From contig NZ_FQUQ01000009.1 of NCBI RefSeq assembly GCF_900129215.1, forward strand, positions 62,001 to 126,000: DNA of 64,000 nucleotides, written 5' to 3'. Source of the stretch: Pedobacter caeni. Its GTDB lineage: Bacteria; Bacteroidota; Bacteroidia; Sphingobacteriales; Sphingobacteriaceae. Below the pieces are notes generated by a model, which did no database searches, was not told the DNA's origin, and was given only the letters and a program-made list of their open reading frames with translations. Shown piece after piece: positions 25,288 to 35,003 of this stretch (positions within the stretch are counted from its first letter, which is position 1; each line of letters starts with the position of its first letter). The position numbers and the translations under genes were made by a program.

Positions 25288-26651
25288 TGGCCCGTAAACT
25301 ATTATTAGAACATATAAACGTACCGGACATTCATACATTTGATGTCTATCGCCAGAAAGGCGGGTACCGCGCTGTGGAAAAGGCTTTGAAAACTTTAACC
25401 CCTGATGAAGTGGTGGAAGAAGTGAAAAAGTCCGGATTACGCGGTCGTGGAGGTGCAGGATTTCCTACGGGAATGAAATGGAGCTTTTTGGCGAAACCGG
25501 AAGGTGTAGCCCGTTATCTGGTATGTAATGCCGATGAGTCGGAGCCGGGAACGTTCAAAGACCGTTATCTGATGACCCATATCCCTCATGCACTGATCGA
25601 AGGAATGATCGTATCCAGTTTTGCTTTGGGTGCACATACTTCTTATATCTATGTACGTGGAGAAATGATGCCTCAGATCCGTATTCTGGAAAAAGCAATT
25701 GCTGAAGCTAAGAATGCCGGATTTTTAGGTAAAAATATTTTGGGAACAGGTTACGACCTGGAACTATACGTTCAGCCGGGTGGTGGTGCTTATATCTGTG
25801 GTGAAGAAACCGCTTTATTAGAGTCGCTGGAAGGTAAACGTGGTAATCCGAGGATTAAACCTCCATTTCCTGCTATTGCAGGATTGTATGGCTGCCCAAC
25901 GGTGGTTAACAATGTGGAATCTATTGCTGCTACTGTTCCGATCATTAATGACGGGGGAGATGAGTATGCAAAAATCGGAATCGGCCGTAGTACAGGAACT
26001 AAACTGATCTCCGCTTCGGGGAACCTGGTAAGACCAGGAGTTTATGAGATTGAACTGGGGCTGCCTGTTGAAGAGTTTATCTATTCTGATGAATGGTGTG
26101 GTGGTATTGCCAATGGCAAAAGATTGAAGGCAACAGTTGCCGGCGGGTCTTCTGTTCCGGTACTTCCTGCGAATCTTACTTTAAAGCTTGCTAACGGTGA
26201 TCCCCGTCTGATGAGTTATGAGTCTTTATCTGAAGGTGGTTTTGCTACCGGAACGATGATGGGTTCGGGAGGTTTTATCGCTTTTGATGAAGATCAGTGT
26301 ATCGTTAGAAATACCTGGAACTTCTCCCGTTTTTATCACCATGAAAGCTGTGGCCAATGTTCTCCTTGTCGAGAGGGAACAGGGTGGATGGAGAAAGTGC
26401 TCCACCGCCTGGAATATGGTCATGGAAAAATGAGCGATATTGACTTATTGGTAGACGTTTCCAAAAAGATTGAAGGAAATACCATTTGTCCTTTAGGTGA
26501 TGCAGCAGCATGGCCGGTTGCAAGTGCCATCAGACATTTCAGAGATGAGTTCGAATGGCATGTTAAAGAACCGGTGAAAAGCCTGAATACAAATTATGGA
26601 TTGGCAAATTATGCTGAGCCAATAGCTAAAGCAGTGAGTACAGAAAATTAA
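25287..26651 (+). CDS. nuoF: NADH-quinone oxidoreductase subunit F (NADH-binding)
   Basis: A 454-residue flavoprotein that oxidises NADH with FMN and passes electrons to cluster N3. Motifs are GLRGRGGAGFPTGMKW (NADH/FMN site), YVRGE, GAYICGEETALLESLEGK (FMN) and ESCGQCSPCREGTGWM with the later Cys in NTICPLGD for the [4Fe-4S] cluster. It overlaps nuoE by one base. Confidence 0.96.
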   Translation: MARKLLLEHINVPDIHTFDVYRQKGGYRAVEKALKTLTPDEVVEEVKKSGLRGRGGAGFPTGMKWSFLAKPEGVARYLVCNADESEPGTFKDRYLMTHIPHALIEGMIVSSFALGAHTSYIYVRGEMMPQIRILEKAIAEAKNAGFLGKNILGTGYDLELYVQPGGGAYICGEETALLESLEGKRGNPRIKPPFPAIAGLYGCPTVVNNVESIAATVPIINDGGDEYAKIGIGRSTGTKLISASGNLVRPGVYEIELGLPVEEFIYSDEWCGGIANGKRLKATVAGGSSVPVLPANLTLKLANGDPRLMSYESLSEGGFATGTMMGSGGFIAFDEDQCIVRNTWNFSRFYHHESCGQCSPCREGTGWMEKVLHRLEYGHGKMSDIDLLVDVSKKIEGNTICPLGDAAAWPVASAIRHFRDEFEWHVKEPVKSLNTNYGLANYAEPIAKAVSTEN

Positions 26652-26721
26652 CGATCAAACTGAAGTTTAAGTGGTTGCAAAACCAGGAAAGCAGAAGAAT
26701 GATAAAAGAATATCTTTAACA

Positions 26722-27726
26722 ATGAGTGATAAAGTTAAGGTAACCATAGACGGAATAACAGTAGAAGTAGCACCGGGAACCACCATCCTGAATGCTGCAA
26801 GACAAATCGGCGGCGATATTGTTCCTCCGGCGATGTGTTATTATTCCAAATTAGAAGGTAGTGGTGGTAAGTGTCGGACCTGCATCGTTAAGGTGAGCAA
26901 AGGTTCTGAAAAGGATCCCCGTCCGATGCCCAAACTGGTAGCTTCATGCCGGACCACCGTAATGGATGGAATGGAAGTGCAGAACATCACCTCTCCGGAA
27001 GTGATTGAAGCAAGGAGTGGTGTAGTGGAAATGTTGTTGATCAACCACCCGCTGGACTGTCCTGTTTGTGACCAGGCCGGTGAATGTGACCTTCAGAATC
27101 TGGGTTACGAGCATGGTTTGCAAAAAACAAGATATGAGTTTGAAAGAAGAACTTTCGAACGCATAGACATCGGCGATAAGATTCAGTTGCACATGAACAG
27201 GTGTATTCTTTGCTATCGTTGCGTATTTACCGCAGATCAGATTACCAATAAACGTGTTCACGGAATCTTAAACCGTGGGGATCATTCAGAGATCTCTACT
27301 TATATCCAAACGGCTGTCGACAATGATTTCTCCGGAAATGTGATCGATGTTTGTCCGGTTGGTGCGTTAACAGATAAAACTTTCAGGTTTAAAAACAGGG
27401 TTTGGTTTACTAAACCTATTGATGCACACAGAGATTGCCCTACCTGCAGCGGAAAAGTAACGCTATGGTATAAAGGCGAGGATGTATTGCGTGTAACTGC
27501 CCGTAAAGACATTTATGGTGAGGTAGAAGAGTTCATTTGTAATACTTGTCGTTTTGACAAAAAGAAAACTGCAGACTGGACGATTGAGCACCCTACACAG
27601 ATCAGCGATACTTCTGTAATTGCTTCAAATCACTATGATACTTTAAAACCTTTGCCGGTAATTCAGGACAATGCCAGATTACAGGAAGCAAACAGGGTAG
27701 AACTAGAAAAAACCACTAAATTCTAA
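26722..27726 (+). CDS. nuoG: Short NADH-quinone oxidoreductase subunit G (iron-sulfur part only)
   Basis: The protein has 334 residues, against roughly 680-900 in classical NuoG. It keeps the N-terminal [2Fe-2S] domain (CYYSKLEGSGGKCRTCIVK and the later SCRTTV), the His/Cys cluster (HPLDCPVCDQAGECDLQ), the CILCYRC...VCPVGALTDK ligands and two more Cys pairs (CPTCSG, CNTC). The large molybdopterin-oxidoreductase-like C-terminal domain is absent. It ends cleanly and overlaps nuoH by one base, so this is not a frameshift. GTG 26671 is an alternative but less likely start. Confidence 0.93.
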   Translation: MSDKVKVTIDGITVEVAPGTTILNAARQIGGDIVPPAMCYYSKLEGSGGKCRTCIVKVSKGSEKDPRPMPKLVASCRTTVMDGMEVQNITSPEVIEARSGVVEMLLINHPLDCPVCDQAGECDLQNLGYEHGLQKTRYEFERRTFERIDIGDKIQLHMNRCILCYRCVFTADQITNKRVHGILNRGDHSEISTYIQTAVDNDFSGNVIDVCPVGALTDKTFRFKNRVWFTKPIDAHRDCPTCSGKVTLWYKGEDVLRVTARKDIYGEVEEFICNTCRFDKKKTADWTIEHPTQISDTSVIASNHYDTLKPLPVIQDNARLQEANRVELEKTTKF

Positions 27727-28763
27727 TGGATATAGCTTTTGTAATAGAAAAATTTGTACTGGTAGCGATTATATTCGGTATAAGTTTAGTGATAGCCATG
27801 TATTCCACTTATGCAGAAAGGAAAGTGGCTGCGTTTTTACAGGACAGGTTAGGACCGGACAGAGCGGGTCCCTTCGGGATTCTTCAGCCTTTGGCGGATG
27901 GTGTAAAGATGTTCATGAAAGAAGAGATCATCCCTACAAATGCCAGTAAATGGTTATTTATGGTTGGTCCCGGTTTAGCGATGTTAACGGCATGTATTGG
28001 TACCGCTGTGATTCCGTGGGGTACGCCTATTACGATCGGTGATCGCGTAATTCCTTTACAGGTAACTGATATCAATGTCGGTGTCCTTTATATCTTCGGC
28101 GTCGTGTCTTTAGGTGTTTATGGTGTCATGATCGGTGGATGGGCTTCAAATAATAAATACTCTTTGTTAAGTGCGATCCGTGCGGCATCTCAAAACATCA
28201 GTTACGAGATTGCAATGGGTTTATCCATCATTGCGTTGTTATTAGTCACCAATTCCATGAGCGTTGGCGAAATCGTAGCCAATCAACATGGATGGAGATG
28301 GAATGTACTCTATCAACCAGTAGGCTTTTTACTGTTTATGATTTGTGCTTTTGCAGAAACAAACAGGGCACCATTCGATTTACCGGAGTGTGAGACTGAG
28401 CTGATTGGTGGTTACCACACCGAATATTCTTCTATGAAACTTGGTTTCTATTTGTTCGCAGAATACATCAATATGTTTGTTTCTGCAGCGGTAATGGCAA
28501 GTTTATATTTTGGAGGTTATAACTATCCCGGAATGGATTGGGTACTGGCACATACAGGTCAGGTAATTGGTCCGTTGATTGGAACTGCTGTCTTCTTTTT
28601 GAAGATCTTTGCTTTTATCTTTTTCTTCATGTGGGTGCGCTGGACAATTCCTCGTTTCCGTTATGATCAACTGATGCATTTAGGCTGGAAGGTCTTAATT
28701 CCTTTGGCCATTGCGAATATCATTGTCACAAGTATTGTGATTGCTGTAATTGAAAAATTTTAA
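27726..28763 (+). CDS. nuoH: NADH-quinone oxidoreductase subunit H
   Basis: A 345-residue membrane subunit (ND1 type) at the junction with the quinone site. Conserved blocks are YAERKVAAFLQDRLGPDRAG near the N-terminus, FAETNRAPFDLPECETELIGG in the middle, and FFFMWVRWTIPRFRYDQLM near the end. The helix count is consistent with about eight to nine membrane segments. Overlaps nuoG by one base. Confidence 0.96.
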   Translation: MDIAFVIEKFVLVAIIFGISLVIAMYSTYAERKVAAFLQDRLGPDRAGPFGILQPLADGVKMFMKEEIIPTNASKWLFMVGPGLAMLTACIGTAVIPWGTPITIGDRVIPLQVTDINVGVLYIFGVVSLGVYGVMIGGWASNNKYSLLSAIRAASQNISYEIAMGLSIIALLLVTNSMSVGEIVANQHGWRWNVLYQPVGFLLFMICAFAETNRAPFDLPECETELIGGYHTEYSSMKLGFYLFAEYINMFVSAAVMASLYFGGYNYPGMDWVLAHTGQVIGPLIGTAVFFLKIFAFIFFFMWVRWTIPRFRYDQLMHLGWKVLIPLAIANIIVTSIVIAVIEKF

Positions 28764-28797
28764 CTGTCCGCATTTAGCGGTATAATAAGGAGGTTTA

Positions 28798-29298
28798 ATG
28801 GAACCATTAACCAGTAAAAAGAAAGTATTAGAGAAAATACCCCTTACGTTTGCAGAACGCATGTATTTGCCTGCAATCACCAAAGGGTTGTCTATTACCA
28901 TCAGCCACTTCTTTAAGAAAGAGGCGACGATCAGATATCCGGAGGTACAAAGAGAATTCTCTACCAATTTCAGGGGGATGCACTCACTGAAAAGGGATGA
29001 AGAAGGTAAAGAGCGTTGTACTGCCTGCGGACTTTGTGCTTTGTCTTGCCCTGCTGAAGCGATCACAATGATTGCATCGGAGCGTAAGCCGGAAGAGAAA
29101 GACCTTTACCGTGAGGAGAAGTACGCCTCAGTATATGAGATCAACATGCTGCGTTGTATTTTCTGTGGATTGTGCGAAGAAGCATGTCCTAAAGAAGCCA
29201 TCTACTTAGACGGACCAATTGTCCCTTCAGATTATCTGCGTAAAGATTTTATCTACGGCAAGGATAAACTGGTAGAACAACCATTGAATAAGAAATAA
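28798..29298 (+). CDS. nuoI: NADH-quinone oxidoreductase subunit I
   Basis: The 166-residue ferredoxin-like subunit carries clusters N6a and N6b. Both ligand sets are intact: CTACGLCALSCPAEAI and CIFCGLCEEACPKEAI. An SD-like AGGAGG lies 10 bp before the ATG, which is unusual in this window and supports the start. Confidence 0.96.
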   Translation: MEPLTSKKKVLEKIPLTFAERMYLPAITKGLSITISHFFKKEATIRYPEVQREFSTNFRGMHSLKRDEEGKERCTACGLCALSCPAEAITMIASERKPEEKDLYREEKYASVYEINMLRCIFCGLCEEACPKEAIYLDGPIVPSDYLRKDFIYGKDKLVEQPLNKK

Positions 29299-29350
29299 TT
29301 AGCATACATAACCTCAGGGTTATTAATATAAACAGTTTAAACATAAATAA

Positions 29351-29848
29351 ATGGGTACATCGGTATTCTATTTTGTAGCAACATTAAGCGTCATCTTTTC
29401 ACTGATGGTTATCTTTTCCAAGAACCCGGTGCATAGTGTGCTTTACTTAATTGTTACTTTCTTTACATTAACAGTTCATTACATCCTGCTGAATGCACAA
29501 TTTCTGGCGGTAGTAAACTTCATCGTTTACATGGGAGCCATTATGGTACTGTTCCTCTTTGTGCTGATGCTCCTCAACCTCAATAAGGACAATGAGCCGT
29601 TGAAATCAGGTCTGGTCAAGATCGTTGGGGTAATTGCCGGATGTTGTTTAGTGGTGACCATTATCGGTTCCTTAAAAGCAACTGCAATCTCTGATCCTGT
29701 TTTATTGAAGAATCCGAATCTGGGATTGGTAAAGAATTTAGGTAAGGAACTGTTTGGTCCTTACATGTTGCCTTTTGAACTGTCTTCTATCTTATTGCTA
29801 ACCGCGATGGTAGGTGCAGTATTATTAACTAAAAAAGAAAAAGCATAG
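29351..29848 (+). CDS. nuoJ: NADH-quinone oxidoreductase subunit J
   Basis: A 165-residue membrane protein with about five helices. It has the ND6 signature VNFIVYMGAIMVLFLFVLML in the third helix, and also FSKNPVHSVLYLIVTF. It is 52 bp after nuoI and overlaps nuoK by one base. Confidence 0.94.
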   Translation: MGTSVFYFVATLSVIFSLMVIFSKNPVHSVLYLIVTFFTLTVHYILLNAQFLAVVNFIVYMGAIMVLFLFVLMLLNLNKDNEPLKSGLVKIVGVIAGCCLVVTIIGSLKATAISDPVLLKNPNLGLVKNLGKELFGPYMLPFELSSILLLTAMVGAVLLTKKEKA

Positions 29849-30177
29849 TGAATAATTTAACTCAAGGATTACAGGGCGTACCACTTAACCATTACATCTG
29901 GCTAAGTGCTATTATTTTCACCATCGGTGTGATTGGTGTATTGACCCGCAGAAATGCCATCGTCATCTTTATGTCGGTAGAATTGATGCTGAATGCAGTG
30001 AATCTGTTGCTTACTGCTTTTTCGGTACATAGCAATGATCCCTCAGGACAAGTGTTTGTGTTTTTTATCATGGTACTTGCCGCCGCTGAAGTTGCAATCG
30101 GCCTGAGTATTATTGTAATGGTGTACAGAAATACACAATCTATAGATGTAAATGTGTTGAATCGCCTTAAGTGGTAA
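29848..30177 (+). CDS. nuoK: NADH-quinone oxidoreductase subunit K
   Basis: A 109-residue three-helix membrane subunit (ND4L type) with the conserved Glu residues in FMSVELMLNAVNLLL and VLAAAEVAIGLSIIVM. The start is GTG 29848, overlapping the nuoJ stop (TAGTG); no ATG fits the conserved N-terminus. Confidence 0.94.
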   Translation: MNNLTQGLQGVPLNHYIWLSAIIFTIGVIGVLTRRNAIVIFMSVELMLNAVNLLLTAFSVHSNDPSGQVFVFFIMVLAAAEVAIGLSIIVMVYRNTQSIDVNVLNRLKW

Positions 30178-30199
30178 TTAATAAGAATAAAGTAATAAC

Positions 30200-32092
30200 A
30201 TGATAAATTTAGTTTGGCTGGTTCCCTTAATTCCTCTTTTAGGCTTTGTTATCAATGGGCTGGGAAGAAATACGCTTTCTAAAAACCTGATCGGTTTTAT
30301 CGGAAGCAGCGTGATATTCATTTCCTTTGCCATTAGTTTAGGTATCTTCTTCGAATTGGGAGCAGATGCAAATAAGTCTCATGAGATCTTCTTGTTTGAC
30401 TGGATCAGTGCTGGTAAGCTTAGTATTCCACTTTCCTTTCTGGTAGATCCCTTGAGCTCGATCATGCTGCTGATCATCACAGGAGTAGGTTTCCTGATTC
30501 ATATTTACTCGATTGGCTACATGCACAGCGACGAGGCTTTTGGTAAGTTTTTCAGTTACCTGAACCTGTTTATCTTTTTCATGTTATTGCTGGTATTAGG
30601 TTCCAACTATATCGTGATGTTTATCGGATGGGAAGGGGTAGGTCTTTGTTCTTACCTGCTGATCGGATTCTGGTATACCAACAGTAGTTATGCTTCTGCT
30701 GCAAAGAAAGCCTTTATCATGAACCGTATTGGTGATCTTGGCTTCCTGTTAGGTGTGTTCTTCATTTTTACTACTTTCGGTAGTGTAGAGTTTTCTAAAA
30801 TATTCCCTCAGGCAGCAAATATGCTTCCCGGAAACGGTACCATTGCTTTAATTGCCTTGTTATTGTTCATCGGTGCCTGCGGTAAATCGGCACAGTTGCC
30901 TTTGTTTACCTGGTTGCCTGATGCGATGGCTGGACCGACTCCTGTTTCTGCATTGATTCACGCAGCAACGATGGTAACGGCTGGTATTTATATGATTGCA
31001 AGATCAAACGTATTGTTTGATTTGGCCCCAATGGTACAACACATCATTGCCATCATTGGTCTGGCTACAGCAATTGTTGCAGCGATTATTGCTTTGACGC
31101 AAACAGATATTAAAAAGGTACTGGCTTATTCCACAGTTTCACAGCTGGGTTATATGTTCCTTGGTTTGGGCGTTGGTGCTTATAATGGTGCTTTCTTCCA
31201 TGTAATTACACATGCTTTCTTTAAAGCTTTATTGTTCTTATGTGCAGGTTCTGTGATTCATGCTTTACACCATGAGCAGGACATGAGACATATGGGGGGC
31301 TTGCGTAAGAAATTGCCGGTAACATTCCTGACCATGCTGATTGGTACCATTGCCATTGCAGGTTTACCTCCATTCTCTGGTTTCTTCTCAAAAGATGAGA
31401 TCCTGGCGCATGTATACATGCATGATAAAGTAATGTGGGCGATTGCAGTCTTCGGTGCTTTCTTAACGGCTTTTTATATGTTCAGAATGTTGTTCCTTAC
31501 TTTCTACGGAAAATATCGTGGAACACACCATGCTGAAGAGAAAATCCATGAGTCACCAAAATCAATGACGATTCCTTTGATCGTTCTTGCGGTTCTTTCT
31601 GCCATTGGTGGAGCGATTGGCATTCCTGAGGCGTTGCATGGAAATCATTGGCTGTCGCATTGGTTGGCTCCGGTGATCAAACATACTGCTGAAGCTCCGG
31701 ATCATGCTACTGAATATGCTTTAATGGCCGTCTCTGTAGTTGGTGTATTGGTTTCAATTGCTTTTGCTTATGTGAAGTATATCAAACAAAATCATGTTCC
31801 AATTCCTGATGAAGGAAAAAGATCGGCACTGGCCAACTTATCATACAACAAATTCTATTTTGATGAGATCTATGATTTGCTGATCAGAAAACCTTTGGAT
31901 GCACTTTCTACTTTCTTCTACAAAATTATTGACAATAAAATTGTAGACGGTATAGTTAACGGTTTAGGATGGAGTACTTCGGAAGCAAGTAAAGGCTTAA
32001 GGTTGGTTCAGTCCGGAAACGTTGGTTTTTATATCTTTATGATGGTGGTAGGAATCATCTCATTGTTATTGTATACTTATTTATCTCTATAA
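30200..32092 (+). CDS. nuoL: NADH-quinone oxidoreductase subunit L
   Basis: A 630-residue antiporter-like proton-pumping subunit with many membrane helices. Key regions are FIGWEGVGLCSYLLIGFW (TM5 Glu), LPDAMAGPTPVSALIHAATM (TM7 Pro/Lys region), LTQTDIKKVLAYSTVSQLGYM and a C-terminal extension with the piston helix and LSYNKFYFDEIYD. Length is normal. Confidence 0.96.
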   Translation: MINLVWLVPLIPLLGFVINGLGRNTLSKNLIGFIGSSVIFISFAISLGIFFELGADANKSHEIFLFDWISAGKLSIPLSFLVDPLSSIMLLIITGVGFLIHIYSIGYMHSDEAFGKFFSYLNLFIFFMLLLVLGSNYIVMFIGWEGVGLCSYLLIGFWYTNSSYASAAKKAFIMNRIGDLGFLLGVFFIFTTFGSVEFSKIFPQAANMLPGNGTIALIALLLFIGACGKSAQLPLFTWLPDAMAGPTPVSALIHAATMVTAGIYMIARSNVLFDLAPMVQHIIAIIGLATAIVAAIIALTQTDIKKVLAYSTVSQLGYMFLGLGVGAYNGAFFHVITHAFFKALLFLCAGSVIHALHHEQDMRHMGGLRKKLPVTFLTMLIGTIAIAGLPPFSGFFSKDEILAHVYMHDKVMWAIAVFGAFLTAFYMFRMLFLTFYGKYRGTHHAEEKIHESPKSMTIPLIVLAVLSAIGGAIGIPEALHGNHWLSHWLAPVIKHTAEAPDHATEYALMAVSVVGVLVSIAFAYVKYIKQNHVPIPDEGKRSALANLSYNKFYFDEIYDLLIRKPLDALSTFFYKIIDNKIVDGIVNGLGWSTSEASKGLRLVQSGNVGFYIFMMVVGIISLLLYTYLSL

Positions 32093-32113
32093 AAGATCGT
32101 TCAACAAAAGATA

Positions 32114-33580
32114 ATGGAACAACTTTTACTACTTCTTATATTTCTACCATTGGTTGGCGCCGTGGTTACTGCCTTCACAGGAAGTGCAGCAAAACATGTT
32201 GCTCTGGTTTCAGCAATCCTTTCTCTGGCATTGACTTTAATCACGGTATGTAATTTCACTCCGGATGCCAGTACGCAGTTTGCAGTGAATTATCCATGGA
32301 TCCAGGATTTGGGAATCAATTTCCATGCAGGAATTGATGGCATCAGTATGATTACGGTCTTACTGACCAATGTATTGGTTCCGATCATTATCCTTTCCGC
32401 TTATCAGCATGACTATAAAAACAGCAATGCCTTTTTTGCATTGATCTTATTCATGCAGTTTGGTTTGCTATTGGTATTTACTGCAATGGATGCTTTCTTG
32501 TTCTATATCGGATGGGAAGCGGCGTTAATCCCAATCTATTTCATCTGTGCGATCTGGGGTGGTAAAGACAGAATTAAAGTAAACATGAAATTCTTTGTAT
32601 ACACGATAGCGGGATCTTTATTCATGCTGTTGGGTATCATCTATTTATACTTACAGAATCCTGCTCATAACTTCGATATCCAGGCTTTCTATAACTTAAA
32701 CCTTGATTCTGTTCAGCAGAGCTGGATTTTCTGGGCTTTCTTTATTGCTTTTGCAATCAAAATGCCTGTTTTTCCTTTCCATACCTGGCAGCCGGATACG
32801 TATACTGAGGCACCAACTCCAGGAACGATGTTATTGTCGGGAATTATGTTGAAAATGGGTATTTATGGGGTAATCAGGTGGTTATTACCTGTTGCACCGG
32901 AAGGTGTTCAGCAATGGGGAAATGTAGCCATTATTCTTTCTATTATTGGAGTGGTTTATGCTTCGATCATTGCGTTTACCCAAAAGGATGCTAAAAGATT
33001 AGTTGCTTATTCTTCTATTGCCCACGTTGGTTTGATCTCTGCCGGTATCTTTGCGCTAAACACGCAGGGGATGCAGGGTGCAATGGTACAGATGTTAAGT
33101 CATGGTATCAATGTGGTTGGTTTGTTCTTTGTGCTGGACATCATTGCCCGCAGGATGAAAACAAATAAAATCGCTGAACTTGGCGGGATTGCGAAACAGG
33201 CACCGCAACTGGCCATCGTATTTTTGATCATTGTACTGGGAACAGTTGCACTTCCGGGAACGAATGGTTTTATTGGAGAGTTTTTATTGTTGATCGGAGT
33301 ATATCAGTACAAAGTATGGGCTGGTGTTTTTGCCGGATTGTCGATCATCTTTGGCGCCGTTTATATGTTCAGGATGTATCAGAACATTATGCTTGGCAAA
33401 ACCAACGACCTTACCATAGGATTTACAGACATTAAAGGATCTGAGAAAGTCGTATTGTATATCATTTGTGCCTTGATCATCGTTTTGGGAGTTTATCCTA
33501 AACCAATTCTGCATTTGTCAGAAGCTTCGGTACAACAATTAATAGAACAGGTAACACAAAAATTAACATCGGTAAACTAA
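32114..33580 (+). CDS. nuoM: NADH-quinone oxidoreductase subunit M
   Basis: A 488-residue antiporter-like membrane subunit. It shows FYIGWEAALIPIYFICAIWG (TM5 Glu), FPFHTWQPDTYTEAPTPGTM and FTQKDAKRLVAYSSIAHVG. It lies 21 bp after nuoL and 4 bp before nuoN. Confidence 0.96.
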   Translation: MEQLLLLLIFLPLVGAVVTAFTGSAAKHVALVSAILSLALTLITVCNFTPDASTQFAVNYPWIQDLGINFHAGIDGISMITVLLTNVLVPIIILSAYQHDYKNSNAFFALILFMQFGLLLVFTAMDAFLFYIGWEAALIPIYFICAIWGGKDRIKVNMKFFVYTIAGSLFMLLGIIYLYLQNPAHNFDIQAFYNLNLDSVQQSWIFWAFFIAFAIKMPVFPFHTWQPDTYTEAPTPGTMLLSGIMLKMGIYGVIRWLLPVAPEGVQQWGNVAIILSIIGVVYASIIAFTQKDAKRLVAYSSIAHVGLISAGIFALNTQGMQGAMVQMLSHGINVVGLFFVLDIIARRMKTNKIAELGGIAKQAPQLAIVFLIIVLGTVALPGTNGFIGEFLLLIGVYQYKVWAGVFAGLSIIFGAVYMFRMYQNIMLGKTNDLTIGFTDIKGSEKVVLYIICALIIVLGVYPKPILHLSEASVQQLIEQVTQKLTSVN

Positions 33581-33584
33581 GCAA

Positions 33585-34958
33585 ATGAATATCATCATAA
33601 CAATTACTGTTACAGCTTTAGTCGTGCTTTACGCAGGTTTGTTTAAAGCTAAAAAAGCGTTATTACCCCTTACCTTAATTGGTTTGCTTACTTCACTGGC
33701 TTTTGTCGTTACCTCCTGGAACACAAACCAAACCTATTATGGAATGATGCAAATGGATAATTTTGCATTGGCATTTGCCGGAATCACCATTTTAGGAACA
33801 CTTTTCATTTTCCTGCTGACTCAGAACTATTTCGCAGAACACAGTGAAAATATTGCTGAATACTTTACCCTGATTCTCTTTTCCCTGGCAGGGATTGTAA
33901 TCATGGTTTCTTATAAAAACATGTCGATGTTGTTCATCGGTGTGGAGATCATGTCTGTTGCACTTTATATTCTTGCGGGTATCCGGAAGAACAATTTTGC
34001 ATCAAATGAAGCTTCCCTGAAGTATTTTCTGATGGGTGCATTCTCCACAGGTTTCCTATTGTTCGGTATTACCCTGATTTATGGCGCTACAGGATCTTTT
34101 GATCTTGGAGTGATCAATCAATACTTGGTGACTAATTACAAGAGCATCTCGCCTTTATTCTATCCTGGAGTGATTTTACTGATGGTAGGTCTGTGTTTTA
34201 AGATTGGTGCAGCACCATTCCACTTCTGGACACCTGATGTATACGAAGGCGCTCCGACATTGATTACCGCCTTTATGTCTACCGTTGTGAAGACTGCTGG
34301 TTTTGCAGCTTTCCTTCGTTTATTTGCAGATACGTTTGCGCCTTTACATGACTTCTGGTTACCTCCATTGATGGTGATCGTTTGTCTGACTTTATTCATT
34401 GGTAACGTTACGGCGCTGTTTCAGAAGAATTTCAAAAGAATGCTGGCCTATTCCAGTATTTCCCATGCAGGTTACCTGTTGTTCTCTTTAATTGCATTGA
34501 CTGCAAACTCCGCGAACAATGTATTGGTTTACGCAGCTGCTTATACTTTTGCAAGTATCATCGCCTTTGGCGTATTGATCCTGGTGAAACAGAAAACAGG
34601 TAATGACAATTTTGAAAGTTTCAACGGTTTGGGAAAACGCAATCCTTTTGCCGCATTTGTGCTTACGGTAGCGATGTTGTCTTTAGCGGGTATTCCTTTA
34701 ACTGCGGGATTCATGGGTAAATACCTGATGTTCCTGAATGTAATGCACGATTATCAGTTTTATCTTGTCGCATTTGCAATTTTAAATGCATTGGTAGGGT
34801 TTTACTATTACTTCAAGGTGATTGTGGCGATGTATTTCAAAGATGGAGCTGAGGTTGAGCTGGAAACCCCTGTGCAATATAAAGTTGTATTGGTCTTATC
34901 GCTGATCATCACTGTTTTCCTTGGGGTATATCCTTCAGTAATTTTAAATCTGATATAA
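33585..34958 (+). CDS. nuoN: NADH-quinone oxidoreductase subunit N
   Basis: A 457-residue antiporter-like subunit that closes the operon. Key blocks are MLFIGVEIMSVALYILAG (TM5 Glu), GAAPFHFWTPDVYEGAPTLI and FQKNFKRMLAYSSISHAGYL. The set is now complete from nuoA to nuoN, so the organism should have a full proton-pumping complex I apart from the shortened NuoG. Confidence 0.96.
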   Translation: MNIIITITVTALVVLYAGLFKAKKALLPLTLIGLLTSLAFVVTSWNTNQTYYGMMQMDNFALAFAGITILGTLFIFLLTQNYFAEHSENIAEYFTLILFSLAGIVIMVSYKNMSMLFIGVEIMSVALYILAGIRKNNFASNEASLKYFLMGAFSTGFLLFGITLIYGATGSFDLGVINQYLVTNYKSISPLFYPGVILLMVGLCFKIGAAPFHFWTPDVYEGAPTLITAFMSTVVKTAGFAAFLRLFADTFAPLHDFWLPPLMVIVCLTLFIGNVTALFQKNFKRMLAYSSISHAGYLLFSLIALTANSANNVLVYAAAYTFASIIAFGVLILVKQKTGNDNFESFNGLGKRNPFAAFVLTVAMLSLAGIPLTAGFMGKYLMFLNVMHDYQFYLVAFAILNALVGFYYYFKVIVAMYFKDGAEVELETPVQYKVVLVLSLIITVFLGVYPSVILNLI

Positions 34959-35003
34959 TCATTTCTGTAGATAATTATATGTAGTTTTACGAATAATTGA
35001 ACT

